A DNA stretch of 64,000 nt from Polynucleobacter sp. AP-Ainpum-60-G11 (GTDB taxonomy: Bacteria > Pseudomonadota > Gammaproteobacteria > Burkholderiales > Burkholderiaceae), in contig NZ_CP061318.1 in NCBI RefSeq assembly GCF_018688375.1, positions 1,488,001 through 1,552,000 of the forward strand, read 5' to 3'. The notes below the pieces were generated by a model that saw only the letters and a list, made by a program, of their open reading frames with translations, did not search any database and had not been told where the DNA came from. Shown here piece after piece: positions 17,946 through 25,925 of this stretch. The number at the start of each line of letters is the position of its first letter. The first letter of the stretch is position 1. The translations under genes and the position numbers were made by a program.

Positions 17946-18701
17946 TTACTTGCCCTCTGCGGACGCTTTAGAAAGTTTTGCGACTGATAGTCCCCGGACC
18001 TGATATTGCCTAATGAGATCAGCCACTAAACCGGATTCGATGAATTCCGCTACACAGGCATTTAAAAACTCAATCGACTCTTGGTGGGATTTTTGAGTAG
18101 CAATTGCCTGCTGTATTCCGGTAAATTGGCCGTCCAGAATTCTTGATCCAGGGATATCTTGAGAAACGGAAACTAGGCCGGATTTTAAGCCCGCTAAAGC
18201 ATCTAATTTTTCACTGATAAATATTTCATTGCTTGCCTTCACGCTATCAGCATGTACTAAGCTGGCATATTTAAGATTGCGCTGTAGCCAAAGGTCATAA
18301 GCACTCTTGTAAAAAGATGCAATCCGAATGCCCGGCTGATCTACCTGCGACAAATCAGTGATAGGTGAATCAGCAGGCACCAAGTAGCAGGCTTCTAGTT
18401 CGACATAAGCAGGTGTAAACGTGACCTTTTGAGCGCGAGCGGGATCAGAGCCCAACAATACGATACCGCAGCTTCCGCTGACGGCAGCCTCAAGCAACTC
18501 ATCCTGAGTATTGAAGCCATGTAGATTGAGCTCAACATCCAAATGCTTTGCAATAGCTCTACAGATATCTGGCGCAATACCAATCAGCTCACCAGCAGAT
18601 GATCGACCAGTAACCAATAAGAAGTTACCCAAATAGACTCCAGCAGAGAGAACACCATGAGGTGCGAGCTGCTGCAACACTTTAGATGAAATCAGGTTCA
18701 A
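17946..18701 (-). CDS. Bacterial solute-binding protein family 3 fold, no signal peptide
   Basis: Periplasmic-binding-protein type II fold (SBP_bac_3-like): LAPHGVLSAGVYLGNFLLV, DICRAIAKHLDVELNLHG and the closing helix near the C-terminus match amino-acid-type receptors. The chosen start is TTG at 18701. GGAG lies six bases upstream and the TTG overlaps the stop of the preceding gene as TTGA. A TTG at 18713 is the alternative. Neither start yields a signal peptide, so the protein may stay in the cytoplasm or depend on the exported neighbour. It has 251 residues and no adjacent permease. Confidence 0.7.
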   Translation of the reverse strand: MNLISSKVLQQLAPHGVLSAGVYLGNFLLVTGRSSAGELIGIAPDICRAIAKHLDVELNLHGFNTQDELLEAAVSGSCGIVLLGSDPARAQKVTFTPAYVELEACYLVPADSPITDLSQVDQPGIRIASFYKSAYDLWLQRNLKYASLVHADSVKASNEIFISEKLDALAGLKSGLVSVSQDIPGSRILDGQFTGIQQAIATQKSHQESIEFLNACVAEFIESGLVADLIRQYQVRGLSVAKLSKASAEGK

Positions 18702-19114
18702 GAGGATCTCCAAAAGAGATTGATCTTCTGTGGCAATGTCGACTTTACGGCAATAGATCTCTTTTGAACTTTCTCTTCATAAGTTCCCTCAAGCTGGTAA
18801 TCGCCTGTAGGTAAATTAATGAGCATGTAAGGGCCATCGGCTTGCGCATCAAATACGACTTGATTATTGGCATTCAGAATTTTGATCTTGGCACCAAAAA
18901 TCCAAACACCACGACCATTTTCAAGCTGCGATAACTCTAGTAAAACAGGCCACTGCTTTGCTTCCGCCAAAATCGCCTGTGACTCTTCTTCTCCTACCCC
19001 GCCAGAGATATAGGAGACTCCCTGAGAATATTGAGTATTTGGAATTTGTGCGTATGTCATTGAAAAGCAAGTAAGACAGATTGTAGAAAGAATCGTCTTG
19101 ATATAGAAGTTCAT
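18698..19114 (-). CDS. Small exported protein with carboxypeptidase-regulatory-like fold
   Basis: A 138-residue protein with a clear signal peptide (about 1-22, cleaved after TYA). The mature part contains a segment resembling prealbumin-like regulatory domains, with GPYMLINLPTGDYQLEGTYE followed by short beta strands. Such domains act as binding or structural modules. The function is unknown. It is translationally coupled to the following binding-protein gene, and the pairing may be meaningful. Confidence 0.65.
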   Translation of the reverse strand: MNFYIKTILSTICLTCFSMTYAQIPNTQYSQGVSYISGGVGEEESQAILAEAKQWPVLLELSQLENGRGVWIFGAKIKILNANNQVVFDAQADGPYMLINLPTGDYQLEGTYEEKVQKRSIAVKSTLPQKINLFWRSS

Positions 19115-19193
19115 GTGAGCCTCTGTTAATTAGCGTAAGTGCTTGTATTTCATTCTACAGTTAAGTGAATCAATTAGCGGTCGAGTAGAAATT

Positions 19194-19220
19194 AAAAAAG
19201 CCCCGCACAAGCAGGGCTCT
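19194..19220 (-). terminator. Rho-independent terminator after the quinone oxidoreductase gene
   Basis: On the minus strand AGCCCTGC-TTGT-GCGGGGCT forms a hairpin (one internal mismatch) followed by TTTTTT. It lies 43 bases after the stop of the gene ending at 19263. Confidence 0.8.
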
Positions 19221-19262
19221 TCAACGAGCTACATCATTAGATCTCATGTGCGGTAACCCACA

Positions 19263-20243
19263 TTAAGGCATGATCACAATCGCTCCTGAAACTTTTCTTC
19301 CCTCAGCAGCCTTATGTGCATCAGCTGCCTGCTCCAGCGTGAACTTGGCACCGATCTGCACTTTCACGCGACCTTGGGCAATCGCATCAAATACTGCACG
19401 AGCATTTTCTTGTAGCAGCTCTGGAGTAGCGTTATGCGGGAAGACAGAGGGTCTAGTTAAAAAGAGGCAGCCCTTCTTGTTCAAAATCTCTGGATGAATT
19501 TCTGGCGCTGGGCCAGAGGCTGCACCAAATAAAGCTACTGTGCCAAATGGCGCTGCACAGTCTAAAGATCCTAAGAATGTGGTTTTAGCAACTGAGTCAT
19601 AAACTACATTCGCTTTACGACCACCTGTAGCCTTGATAACCTCTTCAACCCAATTCGGCTTCGAATAATCCACCACGGCATCACATCCCGCTTCTTTTGC
19701 AGCAGCAAACTTGGCCTCAGATCCTACAGTGCCAACCACAAAAGCGCCTAATGATTTTGCCCATCCCGCCAAAATCTGGCCAACTCCACCAGCGGCAGCA
19801 TGCACTAGCACCACGTCTCCAGATTTCACTTTATATGTTTTCTGTACCAAGTATTGCGCAGTCATTGCCTTAAAGAAAACAGCCGCAGCTACTTCATCGG
19901 ATACGCCGTCTGGTACAGATACTAGCTTATCTACAGCAACATTACGCGCACTCGCATAAGCACCGATGCCGGCATTCATATACATCACACGATCACCTAC
20001 CTTGAAGCGAGTAACACCTTCACCAAGGGCTTCGACTACGCCAACTGCCTCATGACCTAAGCCTGTTGGCAATTCCAATGGGTAAACACCTGAGCGCTGA
20101 TACACATCAATAAAGTTAAAACCAATCGCAGTTTGGCGAAGCTGTACTTCACCCTTACCCGGAGCTGGCAACTCTTTATCAATTAATTGGATTACGTCAG
20201 CGCTACCGAGTTCTGAAAGACTAACAATTCGAGCAGTTGTCAC
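19263..20243 (-). CDS. qor: NADPH:quinone oxidoreductase (zinc-free MDR family)
   Basis: Medium-chain dehydrogenase/reductase of 326 residues in the QOR subgroup, which reduces quinones or activated double bonds with NADPH. It has GHEAVGVVEALGEGV and the nucleotide motif HAAAGGVGQ. The catalytic and structural zinc cysteines of alcohol dehydrogenases are absent. It starts with GTG at 20243 after an AAGGTGA site. A terminator follows at 19194-19220. The substrate cannot be fixed from sequence. Confidence 0.85.
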   Translation of the reverse strand: MTTARIVSLSELGSADVIQLIDKELPAPGKGEVQLRQTAIGFNFIDVYQRSGVYPLELPTGLGHEAVGVVEALGEGVTRFKVGDRVMYMNAGIGAYASARNVAVDKLVSVPDGVSDEVAAAVFFKAMTAQYLVQKTYKVKSGDVVLVHAAAGGVGQILAGWAKSLGAFVVGTVGSEAKFAAAKEAGCDAVVDYSKPNWVEEVIKATGGRKANVVYDSVAKTTFLGSLDCAAPFGTVALFGAASGPAPEIHPEILNKKGCLFLTRPSVFPHNATPELLQENARAVFDAIAQGRVKVQIGAKFTLEQAADAHKAAEGRKVSGAIVIMP

Positions 20244-20274
20244 AAGTCACCTTATTATTTTTATATTGAAAAAA

Positions 20275-20727
20275 TTATCTTACTGCAACAGAGGACGATA
20301 CAAGATCTTCATCCTCAACGACAGCCCATGTGCTATCACCTAGCTTTTTGACCGCCATGGAATAAGTCCAGGCATCAGGGATACCGCAGCTCCATTGGTC
20401 AGGTCCATTCTGAATTAATACATTTAAACCAATGCGACTATCAAAATACAGATGGTAGGTTTTGCCATGCAGGGGGTTAAAACTAAATTTAGCGCTATGA
20501 ACCATTTCCGTAGCATCTAATCGCGCCTGAAGCGAACGTGCCTGCTTCATCAATACTTCAGCTTGCTCCATGATGCGATCATATTCAAGCTTGGCATTTT
20601 GGCGAGCGACATTGACTGCCTTGTCTTTTTCCTCCAGGACTTTGATTGGTGCAAATACAGGCGCGCCCACTTCCATGGGGTACTCAATACCGGCATGCCG
20701 TGCTGGATCCGTGTCTTCAATTCTCAT
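20275..20727 (-). CDS. DUF2452-like protein of unknown function
   Basis: A 150-residue soluble protein that I tentatively place in DUF2452 (related to eukaryotic C1orf50). A helical region (KLEYDRIMEQAEVLMKQARSLQARL) is followed by FNPLHGKTYHLYFD and a WSCGIP-type segment, as in that family. No catalytic motif is evident and no signal peptide is present. It begins the run of genes that surrounds two photolyases. The family assignment is from recall of its pattern and needs a profile search. Confidence 0.55.
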   Translation of the reverse strand: MRIEDTDPARHAGIEYPMEVGAPVFAPIKVLEEKDKAVNVARQNAKLEYDRIMEQAEVLMKQARSLQARLDATEMVHSAKFSFNPLHGKTYHLYFDSRIGLNVLIQNGPDQWSCGIPDAWTYSMAVKKLGDSTWAVVEDEDLVSSSVAVR

Positions 20728-20771
20728 GGTTCTTTAACCCGCTGATTTATTTAGCGAAAGTGTGACACAAA

Positions 20772-20801
20772 TTGACAAAATGCGTTGTAGCCGCTTATAG
20801 A
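20772..20801 (+). promoter_or_regulatory. Candidate sigma-70 promoter pointing into the photolyase gene
   Basis: TTGACA (20772-20777) and TATAGA (20796-20801), spaced 18 bases, read toward the plus strand. No plus-strand gene follows, so a transcript would be antisense to the 3' end of the photolyase gene at 20815-22341. It may be a chance match. Confidence 0.25.
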
Positions 20802-20814
20802 TCGGATAAGCCCA

Positions 20815-22341
20815 TTACAGGGAGTTCAAATCCCCTAGCAAGCCTTTGGCATGAATCGCAATTGCCTGTTGGTCGGCTTCACTAATTCGAGATAAATTGG
20901 CTGTCATTAGCCGGGTACGTGGGCTTGCCTCAAATTGAGTGCGATGCTGAATTAAGAAGTTCCAGTACAAATTAGTCATCGGGCAGGCGCCCTCTCCAAA
21001 CCGAATATCTGGCTTGTATTGGCAAGAGCCGCAATAGTTACTCATTCTCTTAATGTAAGCCCCGCTGGCAATGTAAGGCTTGCTGGTAAAGCGGCCACCA
21101 CTCGCAAATAAGGCCATACCTGCTGTATTGGGCAGCTCCACCCACTCAATTGCATCTATGTAAACCGCCAAATACCAATCACACACCTCTTTTGGCAGAA
21201 TTTCTGCCAGCAGGGCAAAGTTGCCTGTCACCATGAGGCGCTGGATGTGATGGGCATACCCATATTCCAAAGTCTGCCCGATTGCCTCCTGCATACACTT
21301 CATCTTGGTGTCACCAGTCCAATACCAGGCTGGCAATCGATTCTGATGATTGTAAAAATTATCCAGCGCCATTTGTGGCATATCGAGGTAGTACATGCCA
21401 CGCACAAATTCTCGCCAACCTAAGATCTGGCGAATGAATCCCTCTACCGTCGCCATCTCTAAATCCTCTTTTTTCCAGGCCGCCACAACTGCATTAATAA
21501 CTTCCCTGGGATTGAGTAACTTTAGATTTAATGAACTCGACAACAGTGAGTGCCAGCCAAAAGGCGTATCGGTCCACATAGCATCTTCATAGCTACCGAA
21601 GGTTGCTAAGCGATGCTCTACAAATCCCTCAAGAGCCTGAAGTGCTTGCTGACGAGTAACTGGCCACTGAAAGCGCGCAAGGGATCCCGGATGATCCGGA
21701 TAACGCTCCTCTACCTCAGCAATAAGAGTCTTCGTGATGGCATCGGGTTCAAATAATTCTGGAGGCGGAATTAAGCCAGGGCCTTTTTTGGGGAAAGGCT
21801 TGCGATTATCTCGATCAAAGTTCCACTGCCCACCTTCAGGGTTACCATCTTGATCCACCAAGATCCCATGGGTTTTACGCATGAGTCTATAAAAGTATTC
21901 AAGCCGTAACTCTTTTTTGTTGGCAACCCATTCTTTGAATTCAGAATGCGTGCAATAAAAGTGGCTATCTTGTCGCATGTCTAAAAAAACCTGAAGCTCT
22001 TCCGACAAAGCTTCAATCAACTGCTTAAGACGCCATTCACCAGGCTCTACGCAGATCAGATGCGTAAATTTTTCCTTAATGATTTTGCTTTTGAGATTCT
22101 CAACAATACTCTTGGGGGAGTGCTGAACGTAGGTAAGGGAAAATCCTTGGCTTTTAAGATATTCCGCAAAGTGGCGCATAGCCGATAAAAATAAAACTAT
22201 TCGCGCCTTGTGAGACCAAACGTGCTGAGCCTCATTGGCTGACTCCACCATCAATATTTCATCAGTCTTGGGATTGATGTCTTTTAAGGCGGCACTATCC
22301 ACATCTAGTTGATCACCCAAAATTAATATGAGCTTTTTCAA
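20815..22341 (-). CDS. FeS-containing (6-4)-type photolyase/cryptochrome (FeS-BCP)
   Basis: A 508-residue member of the prokaryotic FeS photolyase group (PhrB/CryB type, photolyase-related DPRP N-terminal domain starting MKKLILILGDQL). Four cysteines, C349, C437, C440 and C453, have the spacing of the 4Fe-4S ligands of Agrobacterium PhrB. The HHIQR motif near 365 matches the lesion-binding region. These enzymes bind FAD and usually a ribolumazine, and repair (6-4) photoproducts with light. The start appears to be TTG. It sits among other photolyase-associated genes. Confidence 0.88.
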   Translation of the reverse strand: MKKLILILGDQLDVDSAALKDINPKTDEILMVESANEAQHVWSHKARIVLFLSAMRHFAEYLKSQGFSLTYVQHSPKSIVENLKSKIIKEKFTHLICVEPGEWRLKQLIEALSEELQVFLDMRQDSHFYCTHSEFKEWVANKKELRLEYFYRLMRKTHGILVDQDGNPEGGQWNFDRDNRKPFPKKGPGLIPPPELFEPDAITKTLIAEVEERYPDHPGSLARFQWPVTRQQALQALEGFVEHRLATFGSYEDAMWTDTPFGWHSLLSSSLNLKLLNPREVINAVVAAWKKEDLEMATVEGFIRQILGWREFVRGMYYLDMPQMALDNFYNHQNRLPAWYWTGDTKMKCMQEAIGQTLEYGYAHHIQRLMVTGNFALLAEILPKEVCDWYLAVYIDAIEWVELPNTAGMALFASGGRFTSKPYIASGAYIKRMSNYCGSCQYKPDIRFGEGACPMTNLYWNFLIQHRTQFEASPRTRLMTANLSRISEADQQAIAIHAKGLLGDLNSL

Positions 22342-22391
22342 ACTAGTCTTTCTTGCTGATAGATGAATCTGAAATACGAATAAGCCATTAA

Positions 22392-22946
22392 CTAGCGCTT
22401 ATAGAAACTTAAAGTAACTTCACCCAAATCAATCCCAAACTTACTCATCTTGGCTTTATTGAGCATGACCTTTGGTGTAACTAAATACATCCAATCATTA
22501 AATTGCACATGATAGATAGTGCCGTCAACTGGCAAGGCTAAGGTGTAAGCCCAGTTGAGTGCATTACCTGCTGACTCACCTAAAGCCTCACCCACTACAT
22601 CATCTGCTGTGCCAATATATTTACCAGGAGCAGTTTCAGTCAAAGTCCAAATGCGTTTTTGCTTAGTCCCATCGGAATATTCAAAGCTCTCATCCAGAGT
22701 GCCTACTTTTTTACCGTCCACGACTTTCCACTGCGCGACTAAGAGTACGGTAAATCGCTTTTTAACCTCGCCACTACGGTCAGTAAAAATCCCATAGACA
22801 TCAATCGTGCCGTTGAAGTATTCACTGAGGTCTAAACTGGGTTTTTCCTTGGCGTACTGAGTAACTGAAGGCGATGAGCAGGCAAATAAGCTCGCCGATA
22901 CCAAGCCAACGAGCACCCATTTGGCAGTCATATAAGTTCTACGCAT
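22392..22946 (-). CDS. DUF3833 lipoprotein
   Basis: A 184-residue predicted lipoprotein: basic start, hydrophobic segment and lipobox LFAC near residue 23. The remainder matches DUF3833 (ICSP-like small beta protein, with DLSEYFNGTIDVYGIFTDRSG and a conserved VQFNDWMYLV). Its function is unknown. It starts one base after the stop of the chalcone-isomerase-like gene, so the two are probably translated in series. The family recurs near photolyase clusters in proteobacteria, from general recollection. Confidence 0.75.
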   Translation of the reverse strand: MRRTYMTAKWVLVGLVSASLFACSSPSVTQYAKEKPSLDLSEYFNGTIDVYGIFTDRSGEVKKRFTVLLVAQWKVVDGKKVGTLDESFEYSDGTKQKRIWTLTETAPGKYIGTADDVVGEALGESAGNALNWAYTLALPVDGTIYHVQFNDWMYLVTPKVMLNKAKMSKFGIDLGEVTLSFYKR

Positions 22947-23495
22947 TTAACATGCTCCCGAAATAAGTGGTGGCGGACAACCCTGTCCTAATAATTCTGT
23001 TCTGAGTTTTGGTGCGCTGGTTTTGGAATCTAGCCAAATACCAAAGAAGGCTTTCGCAAAATCGGCACCCTGAATTTGGGATATTTTTTTACCCTCAAAA
23101 AAGAAACTGGTCCCCTGCTTAGGTATGTAGACAGCTGCAATAGTTTGACCAGGCTCCACGTTGGGAAGAATGCTCGCAAGCTCTTTACCCCAAGAGGTCG
23201 CTTGAGTATCAGCTACGCCTAAATTTCTCATCTCATCAGCTGTGCGGCTGGCGATTGCTTCGCCAGAGAAAGATCTCTGGTATTTCAGCTCGAGAGCAAA
23301 CTCCTGCGAATCCTTGGCGCTGCCACGATATAAATTAGCGTCGTACACATGGAATCCCCAAAAGTTCAGCTTTCCAAGCCCTTGCAGTTGGGTTTGACCC
23401 ATCATACTTTTGATGTGTGGAGGCTCCTTAGCAAAACCAATTGGAGGTACCGCACTGAGGGCCAGAGTGATCACCAATGAATATGTCAGTTTCAT
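22947..23495 (-). CDS. Chalcone-isomerase-like exported protein
   Basis: A 182-residue protein with a signal peptide (about 1-22) and a chalcone_isomerase_2-type fold: LNFWGFHVYDANLY, FALELKYQRSFSGEAIA and VYIPKQGTSFFFEGK. Bacterial members are not flavonoid enzymes and may bind lipids or fatty acids in the periplasm. It is followed directly by the DUF3833 gene and preceded by DUF393 four bases away, all minus strand, forming a compact operon. Confidence 0.8.
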   Translation of the reverse strand: MKLTYSLVITLALSAVPPIGFAKEPPHIKSMMGQTQLQGLGKLNFWGFHVYDANLYRGSAKDSQEFALELKYQRSFSGEAIASRTADEMRNLGVADTQATSWGKELASILPNVEPGQTIAAVYIPKQGTSFFFEGKKISQIQGADFAKAFFGIWLDSKTSAPKLRTELLGQGCPPPLISGAC

Positions 23496-23499
23496 ATCT

Positions 23500-23886
23500 T
23501 CACCCTTTTCTATTCACTAGTCGCAAAGCTGTAGGGCCCAGTAAGGCAGAAATCGCATGGCGATGCTTTGCGAAAAATCGATAGCCAACATTCCAAAAAG
23601 GCTTAAGTGCCGGTCTAGAAAAAATCCATGCGAGTTTAGGTAGATTAGCGCGACTATAAGCGGCCGAAAATACCTCAACCCCCTCAATGAGCTGACCATC
23701 ATCATATTGAGCGCACATTGAAGCTAGGGCCCGATCACAAGAGACCCCCACACGCTCAGGAGAATATTGATCGGAGTTGATGTCTACAAAGTTTAGTAAC
23801 CCCGCTTGATTACGCCCGGACAGAAATTGAATTTCTGCCTGACATAGTGGGCAAAGACCGTCATAGAACATGGTGAGCTTTTTCAT
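23500..23886 (-). CDS. DCC-family thiol-disulfide oxidoreductase (DUF393)
   Basis: A 128-residue protein that begins FYDGLCPLCQAEI, the D-G-x-C-x-x-C motif that defines the DCC/DUF393 group. It has a thioredoxin-like fold with putative redox cysteines at about 13 and 16. No signal peptide is present. It is in the operon TIGR03643, DUF393, chalcone-isomerase-like, DUF3833. Its substrate is unknown. Confidence 0.82.
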   Translation of the reverse strand: MKKLTMFYDGLCPLCQAEIQFLSGRNQAGLLNFVDINSDQYSPERVGVSCDRALASMCAQYDDGQLIEGVEVFSAAYSRANLPKLAWIFSRPALKPFWNVGYRFFAKHRHAISALLGPTALRLVNRKG

Positions 23887-23891
23887 GGGGC

Positions 23892-24161
23892 TTACTTTTG
23901 TTTGTACTGAGTTGCACAGTAAGCGCGAGTAACTAACTTGCTGCGTAAGGCTACATGCTTAGTGGCTCTGCCAGTTACTCGCTTGCGCCACAGCTCAAAA
24001 GAATTACGCTTGAGATTTTTCCTCATCAAAGCTTTTACCTGAGGCTCGGAATATCCAAAAGTAGCCTCAATCGCATCAAAAGGGGTGCGATCCTCCCAAG
24101 CCATCTCAATTAACCTCGAGAGATCGGCTTCGGAAAGTATTTGAGGTAGGCGCGTTGACAT
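23892..24161 (-). CDS. TIGR03643 family protein
   Basis: An 89-residue basic protein matching TIGR03643, an uncharacterised family with a helix-turn-helix-like N-terminal part (SRLIEMAWEDRTPFDAIEATFGYSEPQVKALMR) and the signature FELWRKRVTGRATKH. The ATG at 24161 is used; a TTG just upstream would add one residue. It heads the four-gene minus-strand operon of the photolyase island and is divergent from the SDR gene, with only 58 bases between. Confidence 0.78.
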   Translation of the reverse strand: MSTRLPQILSEADLSRLIEMAWEDRTPFDAIEATFGYSEPQVKALMRKNLKRNSFELWRKRVTGRATKHVALRSKLVTRAYCATQYKQK

Positions 24162-24197
24162 CAAGCAAGTTTAAGACTTATTCAATAAACTGGCTGG

Positions 24198-24221
24198 ACC
24201 CCATTCATTTACCCCATTCAT
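24198..24221. repeat. Short direct repeat at a divergent promoter
   Basis: ACCCCATTCAT occurs twice with a period of 13 bases (24198-24208 and 24211-24221) between the TIGR03643 gene and the SDR gene. The second copy runs into the SDR start codon. It could be a regulator site or chance slippage. Confidence 0.45.
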
Positions 24222-24915
24222 GTCATTAATTCCTAATTCTTTCCGAGCACTCGTGATCGGCTCCTCAGGAACCATCGGCTCTGCCTTTATGGAATTGCTT
24301 GAGAATGACCCAGCGTGTTCAGAGGTCATCGGCATCAATCGCAGCTCTGCTAACCCGATTGATTACCAGGATCTCACTACGATTGAGGGGGCAGCAAAAG
24401 CCCTTGCAGACCAAGCACCATTTCAGCTCATTATTAATACCATTGGAATCTTGCACTCTAGCGAGTGGATGCCAGAGAAAAAGCTGGATGACCTTAATCC
24501 AGAGCAACTACAAACACTGATGCAGATAAACGCAATAGGCCCTGGCCTCACGATTAAGCATTTTTCTAAGATACTAGACCCGGCAGGATCCGTGATGGCA
24601 ACACTCTCGGCTAAGGTAGGCAGCATTGAAGACAATCGTCTCGGTGGCTGGTACAGCTACCGCGCCTCTAAGGCTGCACTCAATATGCTCATCAAAACGG
24701 CATCGATTGAATTCACTAGAACTAAACCACACACTGCGCTTGTAGCACTACATCCAGGGACGGTTAATTCTCGCTTATCAAAACCCTTTAAGGGCGAGCA
24801 AATTGGTAGACCCCCTTTGGATGCTGCGCAAGATATGCTCAATGTATTGCTCTCACTGAGCAAAGAAGATTCAGGTACCTTTATTAGCTACTCAGGAGAA
24901 CGCTTACCCTGGTAA
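24220..24915 (+). CDS. SDR-family oxidoreductase (CsgA/C-factor-like)
   Basis: A 231-residue short-chain dehydrogenase with cofactor motif GSSGTIG (about residues 14-20), INTIG in place of NNAG, and catalytic YRASK preceded by SAKVGS. The length and pattern resemble the C-signal-like SDRs commonly encoded beside photolyases. The substrate is unknown. It is first in a plus-strand trio with the histidine phosphatase and DUF2237 genes. Confidence 0.8.
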   Translation: MSLIPNSFRALVIGSSGTIGSAFMELLENDPACSEVIGINRSSANPIDYQDLTTIEGAAKALADQAPFQLIINTIGILHSSEWMPEKKLDDLNPEQLQTLMQINAIGPGLTIKHFSKILDPAGSVMATLSAKVGSIEDNRLGGWYSYRASKAALNMLIKTASIEFTRTKPHTALVALHPGTVNSRLSKPFKGEQIGRPPLDAAQDMLNVLLSLSKEDSGTFISYSGERLPW

Positions 24916-24928
24916 GCCACACATCTTT

Positions 24929-25507
24929 ATGAAACTACGCTTATCTTTTTTTCTAGCCCTTTGCGCCCTGCTTTTGGCCCAGAGCAATTTGGTTGTAGCG
25001 CAAAGTGAATTAGCCAACAAACTCCAAGATGGGACGCATGTGCTTTTAATGAGACATGCAGATGCCCCTGGGTATGGTGACCCAAAAAATTATCAAATCA
25101 GTCAATGCTCTACTCAGCGTAATCTGGGCGACCTAGGGCGGAAGCAAGCTAAGACTATTGGTGACTGGCTATCTAAGCAAGGCATTCAGCAGGCAAAGGT
25201 CTACAGTAGCCCATGGTGTCGATGCGTAGATACAGCGACCCTTCTAAATAAAGGGGCGGTTAAAAAAGAGCTTGCCTTAGGCTCATTCTTTGATGACATG
25301 AGTCAGGCAAAAAAGCAGACGGAAGAATTAACAAAATTCATTGCAGTTGAGACAAAACAATCTCCAAATATACCCATCATTATGGTGACTCACCACGTCA
25401 ATATTCAATCTTATGTTGGCGAGGTTGTTAACTCGGGTGATATGGTCTTAGTCAAAGTAGACTCAGCCGGAAAGCCGCTATCTTTTAAGTTGTACCCAAG
25501 CCCTTAA
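24929..25507 (+). CDS. Exported histidine phosphatase family protein
   Basis: A 192-residue protein with an N-terminal signal peptide (about 1-24, ending VVAQS). The catalytic motif is LLMRHADAPG, and a second His appears in MVTHHVNIQSY, the paired histidines of this superfamily. It is presumably a periplasmic phosphatase or a non-catalytic relative. It starts 13 bases after the SDR stop and is probably co-transcribed. Confidence 0.8.
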   Translation: MKLRLSFFLALCALLLAQSNLVVAQSELANKLQDGTHVLLMRHADAPGYGDPKNYQISQCSTQRNLGDLGRKQAKTIGDWLSKQGIQQAKVYSSPWCRCVDTATLLNKGAVKKELALGSFFDDMSQAKKQTEELTKFIAVETKQSPNIPIIMVTHHVNIQSYVGEVVNSGDMVLVKVDSAGKPLSFKLYPSP

Positions 25508-25544
25508 AGCGGTTTCACTCTCATTTTTAATACAAAGAATACTT

Positions 25545-25925
25545 ATGCAAGATGCCATCACCTTAAATGTATTGGGCCAACCTTTAGTGCCCTGCTCTTT
25601 CGATCCTTTAACGGGATTTTTTAGGGATGGGTGCTGCAAGACCAATGAGGAAGATGCGGGCAGTCATCTAGTTTGCGCAATTATGACGAATGACTTTCTA
25701 CAGTTCAGCCTCAAAAGAGGCAATGACCTCATTACTCCACGACCTGAATATCAATTTCCAGGTCTCATAGCAGGCGACCAGTGGTGCCTTTGCCTTAATC
25801 GTTGGATTGAAGCCTTAGAGGCGAATTGTGCCCCCACAATTCAATTGGAAAGCACGCACGCAAACGCCTTGGAGAAAGTATCCCTGGAGGTGCTACTGCA
25901 ATACTCTCAAAGCCATAGCCTTTGA
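25545..25925 (+). CDS. DUF2237 family protein
   Basis: A 126-residue soluble protein of the DUF2237 family: LNVLGQPLVPCSFDPLTGFFRDGCC, HLVCAIMTNDFLQFS and PGLIAGDQWCLCLNRW are its hallmarks. It contains several conserved cysteines. The family has no established function. Its 3' end overlaps the 3' end of the DASH cryptochrome gene on the opposite strand by 19 bases, so both messages would overlap. Confidence 0.85.
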   Translation: MQDAITLNVLGQPLVPCSFDPLTGFFRDGCCKTNEEDAGSHLVCAIMTNDFLQFSLKRGNDLITPRPEYQFPGLIAGDQWCLCLNRWIEALEANCAPTIQLESTHANALEKVSLEVLLQYSQSHSL

